DNA of 64,000 nucleotides, taken from assembly GCF_963675165.1 (NCBI RefSeq), contig NC_087379.1, forward strand, positions 6,658,839 through 6,722,838, written 5' to 3'. Shown here piece by piece: positions 13,066-24,694 of this stretch. This DNA comes from Halichondria panicea (Eukaryota > Porifera > Demospongiae > Suberitida > Halichondriidae). Numbering within the stretch: position 1 is the first letter of the stretch; each line of letters opens with the position of its first letter. The translations under genes were made by a program, and so were the position numbers. The notes beneath the pieces are model-generated. The model was given only the letters and a program-made list of their open reading frames with translations, made no database searches and was not told the DNA's origin.

Positions 13066-14308
13066 TTAGCTACAGTGAGCATTACTCCAGTGAACTCTTC
13101 CAAAGAGTTTTCCTTGCTTTCTTGCATATAAATAGACGGCATTGAGACTTGAGACTACGCCATTGTGCATTGTAGAAAGTTGACGAAATTGATTCTGAAA
13201 AAGAATTTATATCAGCATTAATTAATGTCAGTATATCAAACAAATCTTTGCTATCATTTAGAGTTGTAGAGTGGGGTGCAAACAAGTGAGAGCTCTCCCG
13301 GGTAGGGGTTGGTAGTGCTGGCATAATTTTGAGCATAATTTTTGGGGAAGAATTATGCTGGTATCATGGGCACATTAGTGAGAATAATAGGCAGGTTTTA
13401 GAAATACAGGTCAGTCGAGTCAGTAGTATAAACATCTGTAGGCCTGATGGAAGTTGCGAGTACATGGGATGTAGTCTATGTTATACTTTGGAGGAATAAC
13501 GTGGGAATGAATAATAGAACTACCAACCCCTAGCAGTGAGTCTTCCTCCAGAAAAGAGGCCAGAGAGGTAACGATATAATTATTGCTTGCAATTGATACA
13601 GTAGTAAGACTTACATTTTCTATATACATAGGTTTGATGCCAGGAAGACTTTCAACAAGCGAGGGTAGTCCTTCAAAGCGACCTGAGAAAAGATGAACGT
13701 TATTAATAATAATGACTCTATGTATGAAGGTTATTATACAAATGTCATGGTGGCTATGAGCATGATGACCCACTAGTAATTGAACGGAAAAAACACTCGT
13801 CCATTTTGTCACTAGTCACCCTTCACCCTTCACCACAGCCACAACACCCAGCTGCTGTTTGTGCGATATTTTAAACTTACAATACCAATTTTCGTTCTTC
13901 AGGAGGTACTTGGACGATACCCGAACCCACTAGGTGTTCCCTGGCCCTACAGACTTTCAGCACTTCACTTTGTTACTTTATCCATGTAAAATGAAATATT
14001 AATGTTAAAAAGCACTCGCAGGTTGATAAAGTCACATTACTGTATACTATATACTACTTAATTTTATACTATAGACTAGACTACTTACCTTCTTCAACAA
14101 CAACATCAGTTTGCCAAATCTTCATGTTTTTCCATGGCCAATGAACCTCTGGCAGCAAGAAAATTAAACGCTTAGCACTGTCAATTCTATCAACAAAGAT
14201 CTGCTTGGTATCTTCAGTCTCGAACCAAAGCTCCTGTGGAACCCCAGTAGGCTTCTTCTGAGGTTGAGAACACTTCTTGAAAATAAACTTTGACAGCCAT
14301 TTTTTAGT
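13066..14308 (-). CDS. Small unrecognised three-exon gene (5' end unresolved)
   Basis: Three minus-strand exons fit together in phase: a 5' exon from at most 14308 down to 14089 (GTAAGT donor), 13615-13682 (68 nt), and 13066-13194 ending in TAA at 13068. The joined frame encodes a hydrophilic protein. It includes FVDRIDSAKRLIFLLPEVHW in the first exon, RFEGLPSLVESLPGIKPMYI in the second, and a C terminus with ARKQGKLFGRVHWSNAHCS. The junctions keep the frame (phase 1 then phase 0) and all borders have GT/AG. I do not recognise the family. An in-frame stop sits at 14309-14311 and no ATG begins the open stretch, so either an upstream exon is missing from this model or the 5' exon starts at an internal acceptor. 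It lies between the ankyrin gene start and the phosphatase gene, on the same strand. It could be a transposon-derived or lineage-specific gene. Confidence 0.55.
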
Positions 14309-14827
14309 TTATGTCATGTCTACTATCTCGTGAGAGCGCGGAAGAAGGCGTATCAAAAGAAGACTGTAAGAATGTAAAGAATGTGCATTATACTGTCAAG
14401 GGCGTCTTTTTGCAAGACTCAAGTAAATTCATTTTTTCATTTTTGCCATTTTCCCGTTGCATCCGATCGGAGCTGTCCTGGGCACGCCTTTTTATAGTCA
14501 GCATGCTCGTTTGACCCCTCCTTACTTAGTCGGGCGCCGCACCCCTCTACCTTTGCCCGGAAGGAGGGCGGTGGCGCTCGACTACTCCTTACTGACATTC
14601 ATGCTTGATCAATATGCAATAACTTTCACAGCTAGCTCAGTGTGGGCCAGTAAGTGCATGGCATTGTGCTAATATGATATGGTTGATATACTAGTACTAT
14701 ATATTAAAAAAAATGACTGTCAGAGTATGGTAGCTGTAGTATGGTTGAGCTGTAAGGTTTTAACGCACACATTTAGTAGCCGCGGCTCCTGATCAAGCAT
14801 ATACGGTAATATACAGCCCAACTGTAG

Positions 14828-16146
14828 CTATGTAGTTGTACACATGTTATTGTAATACTTGAGTTCTCTGTGTGTCCCCGAGGTGAGGAACACCTTCAAG
14901 ACTGGGTATGGAATCAGTTCATCATTCATCCCCTCTCTCCAACCACCACACTGTGGAGTCACCACTTCTCCATTCAGTAATATTCGAATCTCATACAATT
15001 CTTCATCTTTCTTTTTCCAAAGTTCAAACACAACTCTAGTTGCATAAGGTATCCATTCACTCACACGCACACCCAGGTTCGTTAACATCTTAGTGATTGC
15101 ATCATCGTGTGTCAGCGATACCATGAACTTGTAAGAACCAGCCAATGAAATGCTTCTCTGATAACTCTCAATTACTTGTTGCATTGGAGACAATATGGAA
15201 TGAGTCAAAAACGGCATTGTTGCGATGATAGATGTCTTCAGAGGGTAGCCATTGCTCCAAGCCCAGTCAGCAAATTTGAATAGCTCCAAAGCTTGCGGGT
15301 ACGAAACACACGGACCGTTGTCTTTCACACAAGGTAGAGGGTCTAAAGGTCGGTGGCAGCCTCTGATAGAAAGTTGCTCAAACACTTTGGCTACTGACAG
15401 GCTTTGGCATTTGCTCACTAGTCCAAACATGCCACAGAGATTGGTAATTAAGTGTCTTCTTTTGTCTTCACTCGTTAGGTAACCAGTTTGTCTACGATCT
15501 TCATTCCATAGTTGAGAGTAGCCATGGCAATGTTTATAAACAGTCTCAATGCCAACTGGAGGGGCTTCAAGCAGTGTACCCTGTGAGATGTGCACGTTTG
15601 TAGCTCGTCGAAGCTCGGTTGAATCTGGTAGAAATCCCAACATAAAGCAGACAGACTGAGAATTGTCCTGAGCACCTGAGTGGATTGTACGTACACACCA
15701 TTCCTTAGAGATGGAACATTCTCAATAATGGGAGCCAAAAAATTGTCATATTTGTCTCGCATCAGTTTGCCCAAGTATACATGTTGCTTGTAGCCTAGTA
15801 ACGTCAGTTTACCGATTCCCTTGATGTCCCCACACTCGTGTCTTTGGGTTCCGGGATGGAACTGAATTTGAGGCTCAATTCCACGTGATGAAGGAGTCAG
15901 AAAATGTGGAGTAAAATCTTTGAGTCCGTTCCAATTAATTGATTCCTGGACCAGGCCACATTCATAGTACACTCTGGGACCAAGCCGTAGGTTGGAGACG
16001 GGGGTACGATCTCCATGTCTTGCTACAATGTGCACATGTACCAGCTCATAGTCATCATTAGTTAGCCTGCCTTCATTCGAAGAGATTTGTTCGCTTCCAT
16101 CAAATAATGAGCTGTGGCAGTAGCGCTTGAGACGATTAGTATAAGC
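14828..16146 (-). CDS. Histidine acid phosphatase, 2-phosphoxylose phosphatase 1-like, with one frame discontinuity
   Basis: The N-terminal frame (16146 down to about 15650) has VHIVARHGDRTP, the phosphate-binding RHGxRxP motif of histidine acid phosphatases, and STQVLRT, carrying the second conserved Arg. The C-terminal frame (about 15650 to the stop at 14828) has MLGFLPDS and SLTHDDAI, where HD is the proton-donor motif. The LVxVHxxxRHGDRTP context resembles PXYLP1/ACPL2, a Golgi enzyme that removes phosphate from the xylose of proteoglycan linkers. The two frames meet in a CTGCTTTATG stretch (about 15643-15650), where one base is missing relative to the family spacing. That is either a real frameshift or a homopolymer error. 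No intron signal explains it. An upstream exon with the membrane anchor is expected but was not identified; an in-frame stop lies at 16147-16149. It is divergent from the sorting nexin gene. Confidence 0.8.
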
Positions 16147-16720
16147 TTAACAATCACCACTGCATGGAGAGGAGGGTTCAGAGTTGTAATAATGGAAACA
16201 GTAGCACATAGTCATGTGACACAATTCATGTGTATGATACTGAAATGCATTTAATATCAGTCCTTGAGGTCATTGTTATGAGGGGGCTTGTAAGCTAAGC
16301 TCTCGTACAATGTAGGCAGGTAGAGGATCACATACTTCTGACTCACATTGTCTCTTGGCAATGCTTGAACACTTGCTAGGAGGCCGGCTGCGCGCTGGAG
16401 AATCTCCTCTTTTTTATTTGCTTCTTTATTGGCTCAGTAATTTTGTGATTCGGTAAAGAGTGTCAATTCTAATTGCTTTATAGTTCAATGACACAACAAT
16501 TAGTTTGTTTCACTGATGATCCTTACCTTATGAATGTGGGTGTGTCTGCATCAAAGGTCATAGAAAAATACGGTAGCTTGTAATTGTTACTGCACTGTAC
16601 TGTACAGAACTAGTACTGAGCTTGAATCAAGAATCAAGGAATACAGGTCAAGCAAGGATAGGTAAGAGATTCACATAATTATAGTATCACTTGTAACTGG
16701 TGTCCCCCCACACTCTACAG
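16147..16720. promoter_or_regulatory. Head-to-head intergenic region and 5' UTR of the sorting nexin gene
   Basis: About 0.5 kb separates the minus-strand phosphatase from the plus-strand sorting nexin, so a shared bidirectional promoter is likely (inference). A probable untranslated first exon of the nexin ends at 16661 (GGATAG|GTAAGAG). A CTCTACAG acceptor at 16720 leads into the coding exon 8 nt before the ATG. No TATA box is obvious. Confidence 0.5.
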
Positions 16721-16728
16721 GACAGGTC

Positions 16729-17513
16729 ATGAAGTTGAGTGATGTCCTGCACGACTGGAGGACACACCTTCTCCTGGGACTCTTATCCACAACCGTCATA
16801 TATTTTGTATTCCCTCTTCTACTCTACATTTTCTTCCTCCTATTGACGATCCTCCTCTCCGTAGCTCTGGCATTATTTCATCACCCAGGACCGTACGAGA
16901 GACGATGCAAATCCACAGTCCCCCACCCCCCTACACCAGCACCTCAAGTCCCCCTGTCGAAGATCAAACCATACCCCCCTCAAGGGGTCAAGCCGACCCT
17001 GATATCCATTAACGTGGACGCGTACCTACAGCAAGTTATAGACCTAACGCTACAACATCATGTGATACCAACTTACAAAACCGTTGGACTCGATCAGAAG
17101 GCTTTCTTTCTCAGCGTGATGCCGGAGATATGGAAGACCCTGGGGGCGTTACTGAAGAGGGTGGGGCAAATGGACACGATGAAGTTGGTCACCCACGATG
17201 TTGCACAGACACTGTGCTCTCACTTCGAACAGTTTAGAGGGATCCATTACCAGGACACTCAGGTGAGCGAGTGAGAATGGTGCTCTGTGGTGTCATTTAG
17301 GTAGTAAAGATAGCATTGTTAGTAGCATCAAAGTAGCGTCAAAGTATACCTAATAGACATTACTGATTACGTGTACTGTACAGTGTGTGTATAGTAATGG
17401 AAAAATGGTAAATTCCCTTTTGAAGTAGAAATGAACAATGGATTTATAGTGTCCTTTGACAGCATTACATGTACATTACCATTCATGATTATGATGACCA
17501 CATACCCCTCCAC

Positions 17514-17548
<35 letters not shown>

Positions 17549-19974
17549 CCTCCACCCACACACACACACACCTGCAGGACTCCACCAAGTTCCCCAACCT
17601 CTCTCTATTCCCATACCTCGATTCACCCGAACACGAACTGAACTATCTTCGTCAAGTATCGGAGGTCCTACTCTGCACATGCTTGTCACGTGACCTCCTT
17701 GAATGCACCCTCGTACGTGTACTCATCCGTGAATACCTGGCCTGTCAAATTCTGTTACCAACCATTGAAATGCTCTGCGATCCCGACTACATTAATCAGA
17801 AGTTGTTAGCTGATCTAGTGAAAAAAGAAGAAGCTACTAAATCTGCTCGCAAGAGACCCGCATACGCTGATTTCGAGGACTTTATGAAGCATGTCTCAAA
17901 AAGCGAGGATGTAAACGAACTGCAACAAATTCGCGAGTCAATTATTACCGATATCATTCAAGCTAAGGCCGTCCACAAGATGATGTCATCACGACTGACT
18001 GGACTACACGGACGACAATTTCCGATTCCAATTCCAGCGGATAAAGTGAAATCACTCATGGAACGAGACCTGGACGTGTACCTGAACCAACTGAGCACTG
18101 CTAAAGGACTCTCTGAAAGACAACTGAGAAAACTGGGCGTGGAGGACTACACTGCCGCTGTTACCACGGATATGTTTCCAGAGGATTTGTCGGCAGGACC
18201 ACTCGGTATACCGTTTGAGACGATTATGAAGAACGAGGTAGCACGAATGTATCTGTTTCAGTTCATGGAAATTTGTGGTTTTGGAAGTCTCCTGACGTTC
18301 TGGGTATCGGTCGGCGAACTATCCACAGTGCCCTCAAGTTTATTACGCAAGAGCTTGACATCTTTGTACAATGAGCATCTCTCGCCAAGCTCCTTCGGTA
18401 GCGTCCATCTTGAAGTCAGCGTGTTGAGCTCCATCAAAGACACACTCGACAACGACAGCCAGGCTTGCTTGAAAATTCTCAACAAAGTACGATCGGATAT
18501 CTACGAGGAAATCTACGAGTTGTTCTACCAAAACTTCATCTATAGCTGCCAGTACAAGGAGCTAATGCAACAGCCGAGTGGCGATGGACTATTCCCCTCA
18601 GTAGCTGGATTTGCCGAGGCCTCTTTGAACGAAATGGCCGATGACAGTCAGCACAAACAGAAATTGTACTCACTCAAATACATGCTGGAGAAGAAAGACA
18701 ATGAGTTGTCTCTAATGCCGGAGGTTCGATCCAGTCGTTCCCTCACTCAACGAAAGAAAGCCCTTCAAAAAGATCGTTCTCAACTTTCAGAGGAGATAAA
18801 GAAATTGGAGCACTACATAGACCACACGGAGGAATGGTTTGGTACGATTGGACAATGGAGTATCCAAGTGCATTCCGTTGACGTATCCAAGGCCGATAAA
18901 TACGATCAAGATCCGCTGTTTGTGATGGTTATTCATCGCCCTGAGTTGGCACGTAAGAACAAAGCTCGCTCCATCTCCACAAGCAGTCTCTCCTCCCTAG
19001 AGGAGTCCAGTCTCACACCTCACCTATCCCTTACAAAGACAAAAGATGGTGTGGCTAGTATGGTCGATTCAGAAGAAGGTGCCGGGACGGCCTCGGAGAT
19101 ATCTGAGAGTAGCGACGGAGCACAGGCCGGCTGGGTGATCGGTCGACGTTTGTCAGAATTCGAGGAGCTCCACGAGAAAGTATCCCAAGTCTGCCCGAAT
19201 TTGAAGTTCCCCCCACTCCCGAAGAGGTTGTTTCCGTTTATTCGCGTCGATGCACAGTCTAGTTACTGGACCAAGTACTGTCAGGCTCTGCAAGGCTACC
19301 TCAATATGGTCATGCAGGATGATCGACTTCAAGAGAGCGAAGAGGTGTTTATTTTTCTCAGTCCCGTCTCTGACAATCTCAGAAAATCGAGTATGATTCG
19401 TCGCGAGAAACGTTCCCTTGCCAACCGTTTATCGTCCTTCCCAGTACCATCGTTTCCAGGCAATAAAGAGCAAGAAGAAGACCCTATCACAGAGCAAATG
19501 TTCATTGTAGTGAGTGAAGTGTTTGAACTGGACCAATGGAGTCGCGTCCTTCGCAAGCAGCTAGTGGAACTGGTACAGCTGACATATGGCAAAAGCATCG
19601 ATCGACAGCTGCAAGAGTTTATGAGTTGGGTGGTTTCTGAGTCCATGCTTGTGTACTATCTGGAGGTGTTCAGGGACTCCATGTGGCCAGAGGGGAAACC
19701 CGGTCCCCCCTCCCCTACCAGATCTGATTCTGATAAGGCATATACGAGAGACGAAGCCAAGAAACGATTTCTAAAAAGCTCTCCACAAGCTTTGCAGACA
19801 ATTTTGGGACAAAGAAACTGCCAGATTGGATTTGGGAAGATTTTCGAGTCATTACAAGATCCCCGTGGTAACAAACAGTTGTTCTATTCTATGCTGGAGA
19901 TATTTATGTATGCTCTTATACCTGAACTTCAGACTGTTGAGATAGATGAGAATGGACCAGATTGGAAGTCCTAA
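16729..19974 (+). CDS. Sorting nexin with PXA, RGS, PX and nexin C domains (SNX25-like)
   Basis: Two coding exons, 16729-17262 and 17578-19974, join in phase 0 to give 976 residues. The intron, 17263-17577, ends in a CA-rich tract before CCTGCAG. The frame opens upstream at 17431 but that is intron, so the ATG at 16729 is preferred. The N terminus has a hydrophobic hairpin (about residues 14-50) as in ER-anchored SNX13/14/19/25. A PXA domain with LCDPDYINQKLL follows, around residues 90-280. An RGS domain (about 387-510) has LFQFMEICGFGSLLTFW. A coiled segment follows, then a PX domain (about 604-772) with GRRLSEFEELH and PPLPKRLFPF, and a nexin C domain (about 817-965). These proteins act in endosome or ER contact-site lipid and receptor trafficking. 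The RGS plus DPDYINQ combination favours SNX25 or SNX13; I cannot separate them firmly. Its 3' end converges on the array gene ending at 20215. Confidence 0.88.
17517..17571. repeat. CA microsatellite beside the sorting nexin splice acceptor
   Basis: Two CA runs, separated by CTCACCCTCCACC, abut the CCTGCAG acceptor at 17577. Length changes here would directly alter the polypyrimidine-type context of the only coding intron. Confidence 0.8.
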
Positions 19975-20214
19975 TGTATTCCCTATTGTAAACTATTTAG
20001 AATAGCGAGCTTTTAACTGTGTACATCGGTTTGTTGTTGTTAAATTGTTGTTCCATATGCAAGATTGTTTACACTATCTATAGTAATCACAATTGTTGTG
20101 TACATATTCAAAAAAGAAGCAATGAAAAAATAACATGCCAAGTACAAAACCATATACATAAGATGAGTGCATGAGAAGTCATTGACGTTGTACGAAAGTA
20201 AGTTTGTTAATCAG

Positions 20215-23188
20215 TTAGTACTTGTGCTGTTTCTTGGTGTTGAGGGAATAGTAACCAGACTTGATCCGACATGTGATGAATAGCCAGCTCAGGACAATCA
20301 CTAGTAGAGCCACAATTATTGCTGTGATCAGGAACGTTACTATAATCCCCACGGCAACGTAGGTACCATCCACATAGCCACTGGCTGTGGCACTTTGGGT
20401 ACTGCATAATGGAGGACCTGTGTATGTAGGAGAAATAAGGAGTAAATTATCATTAAGTGGTAAGTGACTTTAAAAGCTTCATCTGTCTTAGCTTGTTTAT
20501 TGCACATTGTAAATCTAACCAGTAGAATTCGATGACGGTGGGGTGATAGGTGGTGGACAGGTAGTAGGGGGCAGTGTAGGGGGCAGTGTAGGGCATGTAG
20601 GGCACGATACTTCAGTAGGTGGTGGGCAGGTTGGGGGAGGCGTTGTAGGAGGGCACGAGACTTCAGTAGGTGGTGGGCAGGTTGGGGGTGACGGTTCTGT
20701 CGTAGGGCACATGGGTGGAGTCATTATAGGGGGGCATGTAGGGCATGTGATCTCAGGAGGACAGGTAGTGGGGGCCATTGTAGGGGGGCATGTGATCTCA
20801 GGAGGACAGGTAGTGGGAGCCATTGTAGGGGGGCACGTGATCTCAGGAGGACAGGTAGTGGGGGCCATTGTAAGGGAGCATGTAGGGCATGTGATCTCAG
20901 GAGGACAGGTAGTGGGAGCCATTGTAGGGGGGCATGTGATCTCAGGAGGACAGGTAGTGGGGGCCATTGTAGGGGGGCACGTGATCTCAGGAGGACAGGT
21001 AGTGGGGGTCATTGTAGGGGGGGTCATTGTAGGGGGGCATGAGCTCCCTGGAATTGGAAAATACAGAATGCAGTGTGTGCATTCATTGCTGTCAATCAGA
21101 CTCACCTGTGTACTGTATCAGACTACTGTACAGTCCAGGGCCAATAGATGTCCTTGCTCGTACCTGAAGAATTTTAGATCTTACATATACGTATAATGGA
21201 TTGTAATGCTTACTGAAACTCGAATGTTACTGCCAAGATTTCTGATATTATCGTCAGTAACAACGTGATAGCTCTCAGATGGCAACTTGTTGACAGTGCG
21301 AGTTAAGGATCCAGAAAACCTTAACTGGTAGACAGTAATAACTCCATTAGGCTCAGCTGGGGGTCCCCACACAACAACTCCTGAGAATACCTGGACATCT
21401 CGTGGGACACTCGGAACTGCAAAGTCAGTCAGTTATTGTAAGTAAGCATACAATATAGTGTTTTGAGAAGAATCAAAAGATAAAGGTTTCCAAACTAATT
21501 CTCTTACCCCCCTCCCCTGTTCTGGTTGGAAGGTCTACTCTCCTTAGAGCTTCGTTCTCAGTATCTTGGTCGCTGACTCCATTGTGAGTGGTCACTCGTA
21601 TGGTGTAGGGTGTGTTGGGACGCAGGTTAGGGACTGTGTAGGAGACTGTGAGTACAGAATTGACATAGTTTCCATTGCTGAGTATGAACGACCCAGTGTT
21701 AGGATCACTGTACTCAATGGAGTAGTAGAAGTCATCTCTTCCGGTGACCTCAGGTCTGGTCCATAAGAGGCTAACACTAGTGGAAGTGATGGTGGTTGTA
21801 AGGAGGTTTCTTACTGGGCCAGGGGGAGCTGTATTGACAAGTGATGACATAATTATAATTATAATTATAGGTATTCCGAATTTGTATAGGTTCAACTTAC
21901 GTGTACAAGTCACTCCAGGTCCTTCATTAGTTTGCTCATCTCTGTAGAATCCATCCAGACAGCTGCAAATTGGAGCACCCTCCACATCCATTGCTGTGTT
22001 TATTGGACAATCTAGACAAGTGCCTTGGTCATCAGTTAGAGAGCGATAGGTTCCAGAAGGGCATTCTATTGTGGAAAATTGCATGCATGAAACAATACTC
22101 AATAGAATACCTTCACATCGATGTGTTCCATCTGCATTCACGATCAGTTTGTACCCAGCATCACAGTCACACCTTACGTTGCGCTCACATCTTTCATCAC
22201 CAGTAGTTCCATCAATGGCACTGAGAGCTCTGAAGGTGAGAGAGGTGGTGGGGTGAGAGTTGGGAGCACAGCAAGCCATGCCCTCGTTTGGTAGAGAGCC
22301 GCTGGGGGCACGAACAAGCTCAGGATAGTTGACCAGTCCATCTTGTCGTTCCTTACAAGGTGTGTAGTAGAAGAAGATTCGGTTAATTTGGCCACAATTT
22401 CCAGAGTCTCTGATGCCAAAATGGAATCCATTGGTTCTCGAGGAGAAGGGAGAAGTAATGGTAAGAGTTCTAGTGTCTGAAACAGTCCCACCACTCCCTG
22501 TCTGATCCAATCGAGATGTTGTCATATCTCCAAACAACGGAGTAGAGAGGTAATTGCTTCTGTCTGTTCGGTCACTCTCTGAGGCAATGCTGTTTGTGTC
22601 ATATCTGTATAGATCAGCAAAGTTATTCACACAGGCATCATTACACTGAGTGAATCTGAAGGAGACATCGAGATAGATCTCTGTTGGTAGACCCCCACCA
22701 AGGGTAGTACTTCCTGGGGGGTATTTGATGTGAGGGGAGAACACCCAGTTGTCTTGAGCTCCTAGTGTATAGGCACACACTCTCAAACCACGCTGACAGA
22801 TACCACCTCGATCCTCCCACTGATCAGCCACTGTCTGCAATGAAGGAAAGGATACTTAATTACATAAATATCGTCAAATTTGTCTCACCGGCACAGCTTC
22901 ATCATTGTCAAACTCTCTGCTGAGGAACACTGGCCCCACCAAGCTCTCGTAGTCATAAGAGTCAAACATCAGCTCCCACTCCGGGGGAAGAACGTGATCA
23001 GGTGAAAATCGGAAACTGGTGTGACATTGGTCAGTCGACGAGGTGATTAGTCGATCCTTTGGTGCACAGTTGTCAACACCCTGGCTGTTAATGCAGTAAC
23101 CATGGATAACTGGTGGTTGACATGTTGGAACCAGTGCAGACACTTGCACCACCAGAGCAGCAGCAACAGCAAGAATCCACAAATTCAT
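20215..23188 (-). CDS. Gene 1: kinase-less Eph-like single-pass membrane receptor, complete
   Basis: Eight exons: 22889-23188, 22111-22834, 21901-22065, 21508-21828, 21214-21416, 21106-21163, 20520-21047 and 20215-20417. Together 2502 nt, 833 residues, with every junction in phase. Signal peptide MNLWILAVAAALVVQVSA. Residues about 68-341 match the Eph ligand-binding domain in order: EWELMFDSYDYESL, QDNWVFSP, FRFTQC, GFHFGIRDSGNCG, FYYTPCKE and CDCDAGY. Next come a Cys-rich GCC2/GCC3 module (342-396), FN3 (397-503), FN3 split over two exons (504-590), and a Cys-Pro-Thr repeat exon (591-766). The last exon has a transmembrane helix (about 787-815) and an 18-residue basic tail containing YYSL, a possible YxxPhi endocytic signal. 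No kinase, SAM or PDZ motif follows; the stop is at 20215. The introns 22066-22110 and 21829-21900 are multiples of three without stops, so their retention would keep the frame. Binding partners are unknown; ephrin-like ligands are only a guess. Confidence 0.85.
20520..21047 (-). repeat. Cys-Pro-Thr-rich tandem repeat exon of gene 1
   Basis: A 528-nt exon (176 codons) made mostly of 45-54-nt units encoding TCPPTMAPTTCPPEI, some with an added CPTC. It lies between FN3 and the transmembrane exon and forms a stalk that is likely O-glycosylated and disulfide-rich. Unit number differs widely between homologous exons in the array (48 to 257 codons). Confidence 0.85.
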
Positions 23189-24694
23189 CAGTTACTATTA
23201 CTGTATAGTATTACTGTAATAGAATCAGCTGATAATACTATAGTTCTATGCAAATCTTGTTTATTATACCAACAGTAACTTCATGCATGCACCAAGTCCA
23301 GTTGTTGTGGTTTAATTGAGGTGATTGGCTTCTTATATTACCTCAAGTTTCCTGTGTGGGTGTAGTAGCACACACTGTCAAATATGGCAGCAGATGAAAC
23401 CAGTTAACTTGCTGTCAGTTGGAACACAACACTTTGTTGATTCAATTGGCACTAATTTACAATTCCCTAATCCCGTCATTTAAGAACGGAGACATAGTTA
23501 CCACGAAGGGTAGATTTAATATAGCTCACCCATAAAAGTAATAGTTTTGAAGGAATAGTCTCTGGTAAGAATAGATTCTGCACAGTATTTCCTACAAAGT
23601 ATTTCCTTTTCCTCTTCATAGAAATGTCTAGTGCCAGAGGAGAAGTATGTTCTCATTCACACAATACACGTCCTATATAAGGTGCTAATGATTTGTCAAC
23701 ACTTGTACTATACATATAGGCATACTACTGTTATAACACATAACTAAGTAAACAGTCCTCCCACACAATGTACAACACTAAAAGTAATTTCAAGCTCTCG
23801 TTGATGTGTTGATGTTTGCACAAATAAAGGCCTTGAGCATTTCACAAGCTTCTGCAGTCCTTATATGGAGGTTTCAGAGTGTGCGTATGTGTGTGTGTGC
23901 AGGAGTCAAGAGTCTACCCACCATCCTACTTGAAGCTATACGAATTTCACCTGTATAGTACCTTAATTGGTTAGGTCCTATCAAACCACAACGCTTCACC
24001 ACATGTAAGAGAATGATTGATATGGTTTGACAAGACTTGCAGGTGCCAATAGCAGCACAGGAAATGGAAGTTTATATTGTGAGCTGGGATTCAGTGAAAC
24101 TATAATTATACCGTTAAGAGTTGTGGGGATTTACTAGGTCATTAAGCAAGTGCAGTCTATATAAAACAGGTGCAGTGATGCTAATGATAACTGTTTTCTG
24201 AAACATCAACCAAGAAAACTTTCAATTAAGTCCTAAGGTCACCATGAAGATTTGTATTATTAGGAGATCCGATTGATGATTACACAATGAGTCCATATCC
24301 ATTTGGACCCATGCACTACATTATGTTTACTTGGGTTTGAGTACAATGGGTAATGTAATTACAGTTGCCATAGCGAGCAGCCCAGTACATGCCACTAATG
24401 CAATTTCTCATTATCTACAGGACATTTACTGCATGGTCATGTATTCATAATTTGTCAATACACAGCTGAAGGTAAATGGCTCAATAAAGTAAGGCTTCAT
24501 GGATCATGTGGTATACCAGTAGCAAAACATTGAACAGTACACTAAGAGGTGAGAGTAACTTTGCATATAACTGCAAAACATTAGAAGACGGTACAAATTA
24601 GTGGTCATGGGGTGGTATAGCTATAGACTAGAAAAACACATACAAAATGTACAATCAATATAGTGGGTACGTACCAGCTTTGGCAGGTTCATGA
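23189..24694. other. Intergenic region upstream of gene 1
   Basis: No gene was seen. The stretch is paralogous to 39846-41825 upstream of gene 3, sharing among others ACACAACACTTTG, CTAGTGCCAGAGGAG and GGAAATGGAAGTTTATATTG. It should hold the promoter of gene 1 and the 3' flank of gene 2. Around 24279-24285 it preserves the uninserted version of the site occupied by a transposon at 40945. Confidence 0.7.

Noticed and set aside
15640..15690. Explaining the phosphatase frame break by removing a GTGCTCAG duplication
   Set aside because: That reading would delete the conserved Arg in STxxxRT. A single missing base a little downstream keeps both this motif and the family spacing.
17431..17577. 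ATG at 17431 as the sorting nexin start
   Set aside because: The stretch up to 17577 is CA-repeat intron ending in a good acceptor. The upstream exon 16729-17262 supplies the membrane anchor and the first part of the PXA domain in phase.
20520..21047. CRISPR-like direct repeats
   Set aside because: The repeats encode a regular Cys-Pro-Thr peptide, lack unique spacers of constant length and lie in a spliced eukaryotic exon.
22111..22834. Laminin N-terminal domain as identity of the large Cys-containing exon
   Set aside because: The order of motifs (QDNW, FRFTQC, GFHFGIRDxGxC, YYxxCKE, then a CxC-AGY tail, Cys-rich module and FN3) fits the Eph ligand-binding domain and its neighbours much better.
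23189..24694. Search for a tyrosine kinase or SAM exon between genes
   Set aside because: No glycine-loop, HRD or DFG-like motif was noticed in intergenic stretches on either strand by eye. The region is paralogous non-coding sequence.
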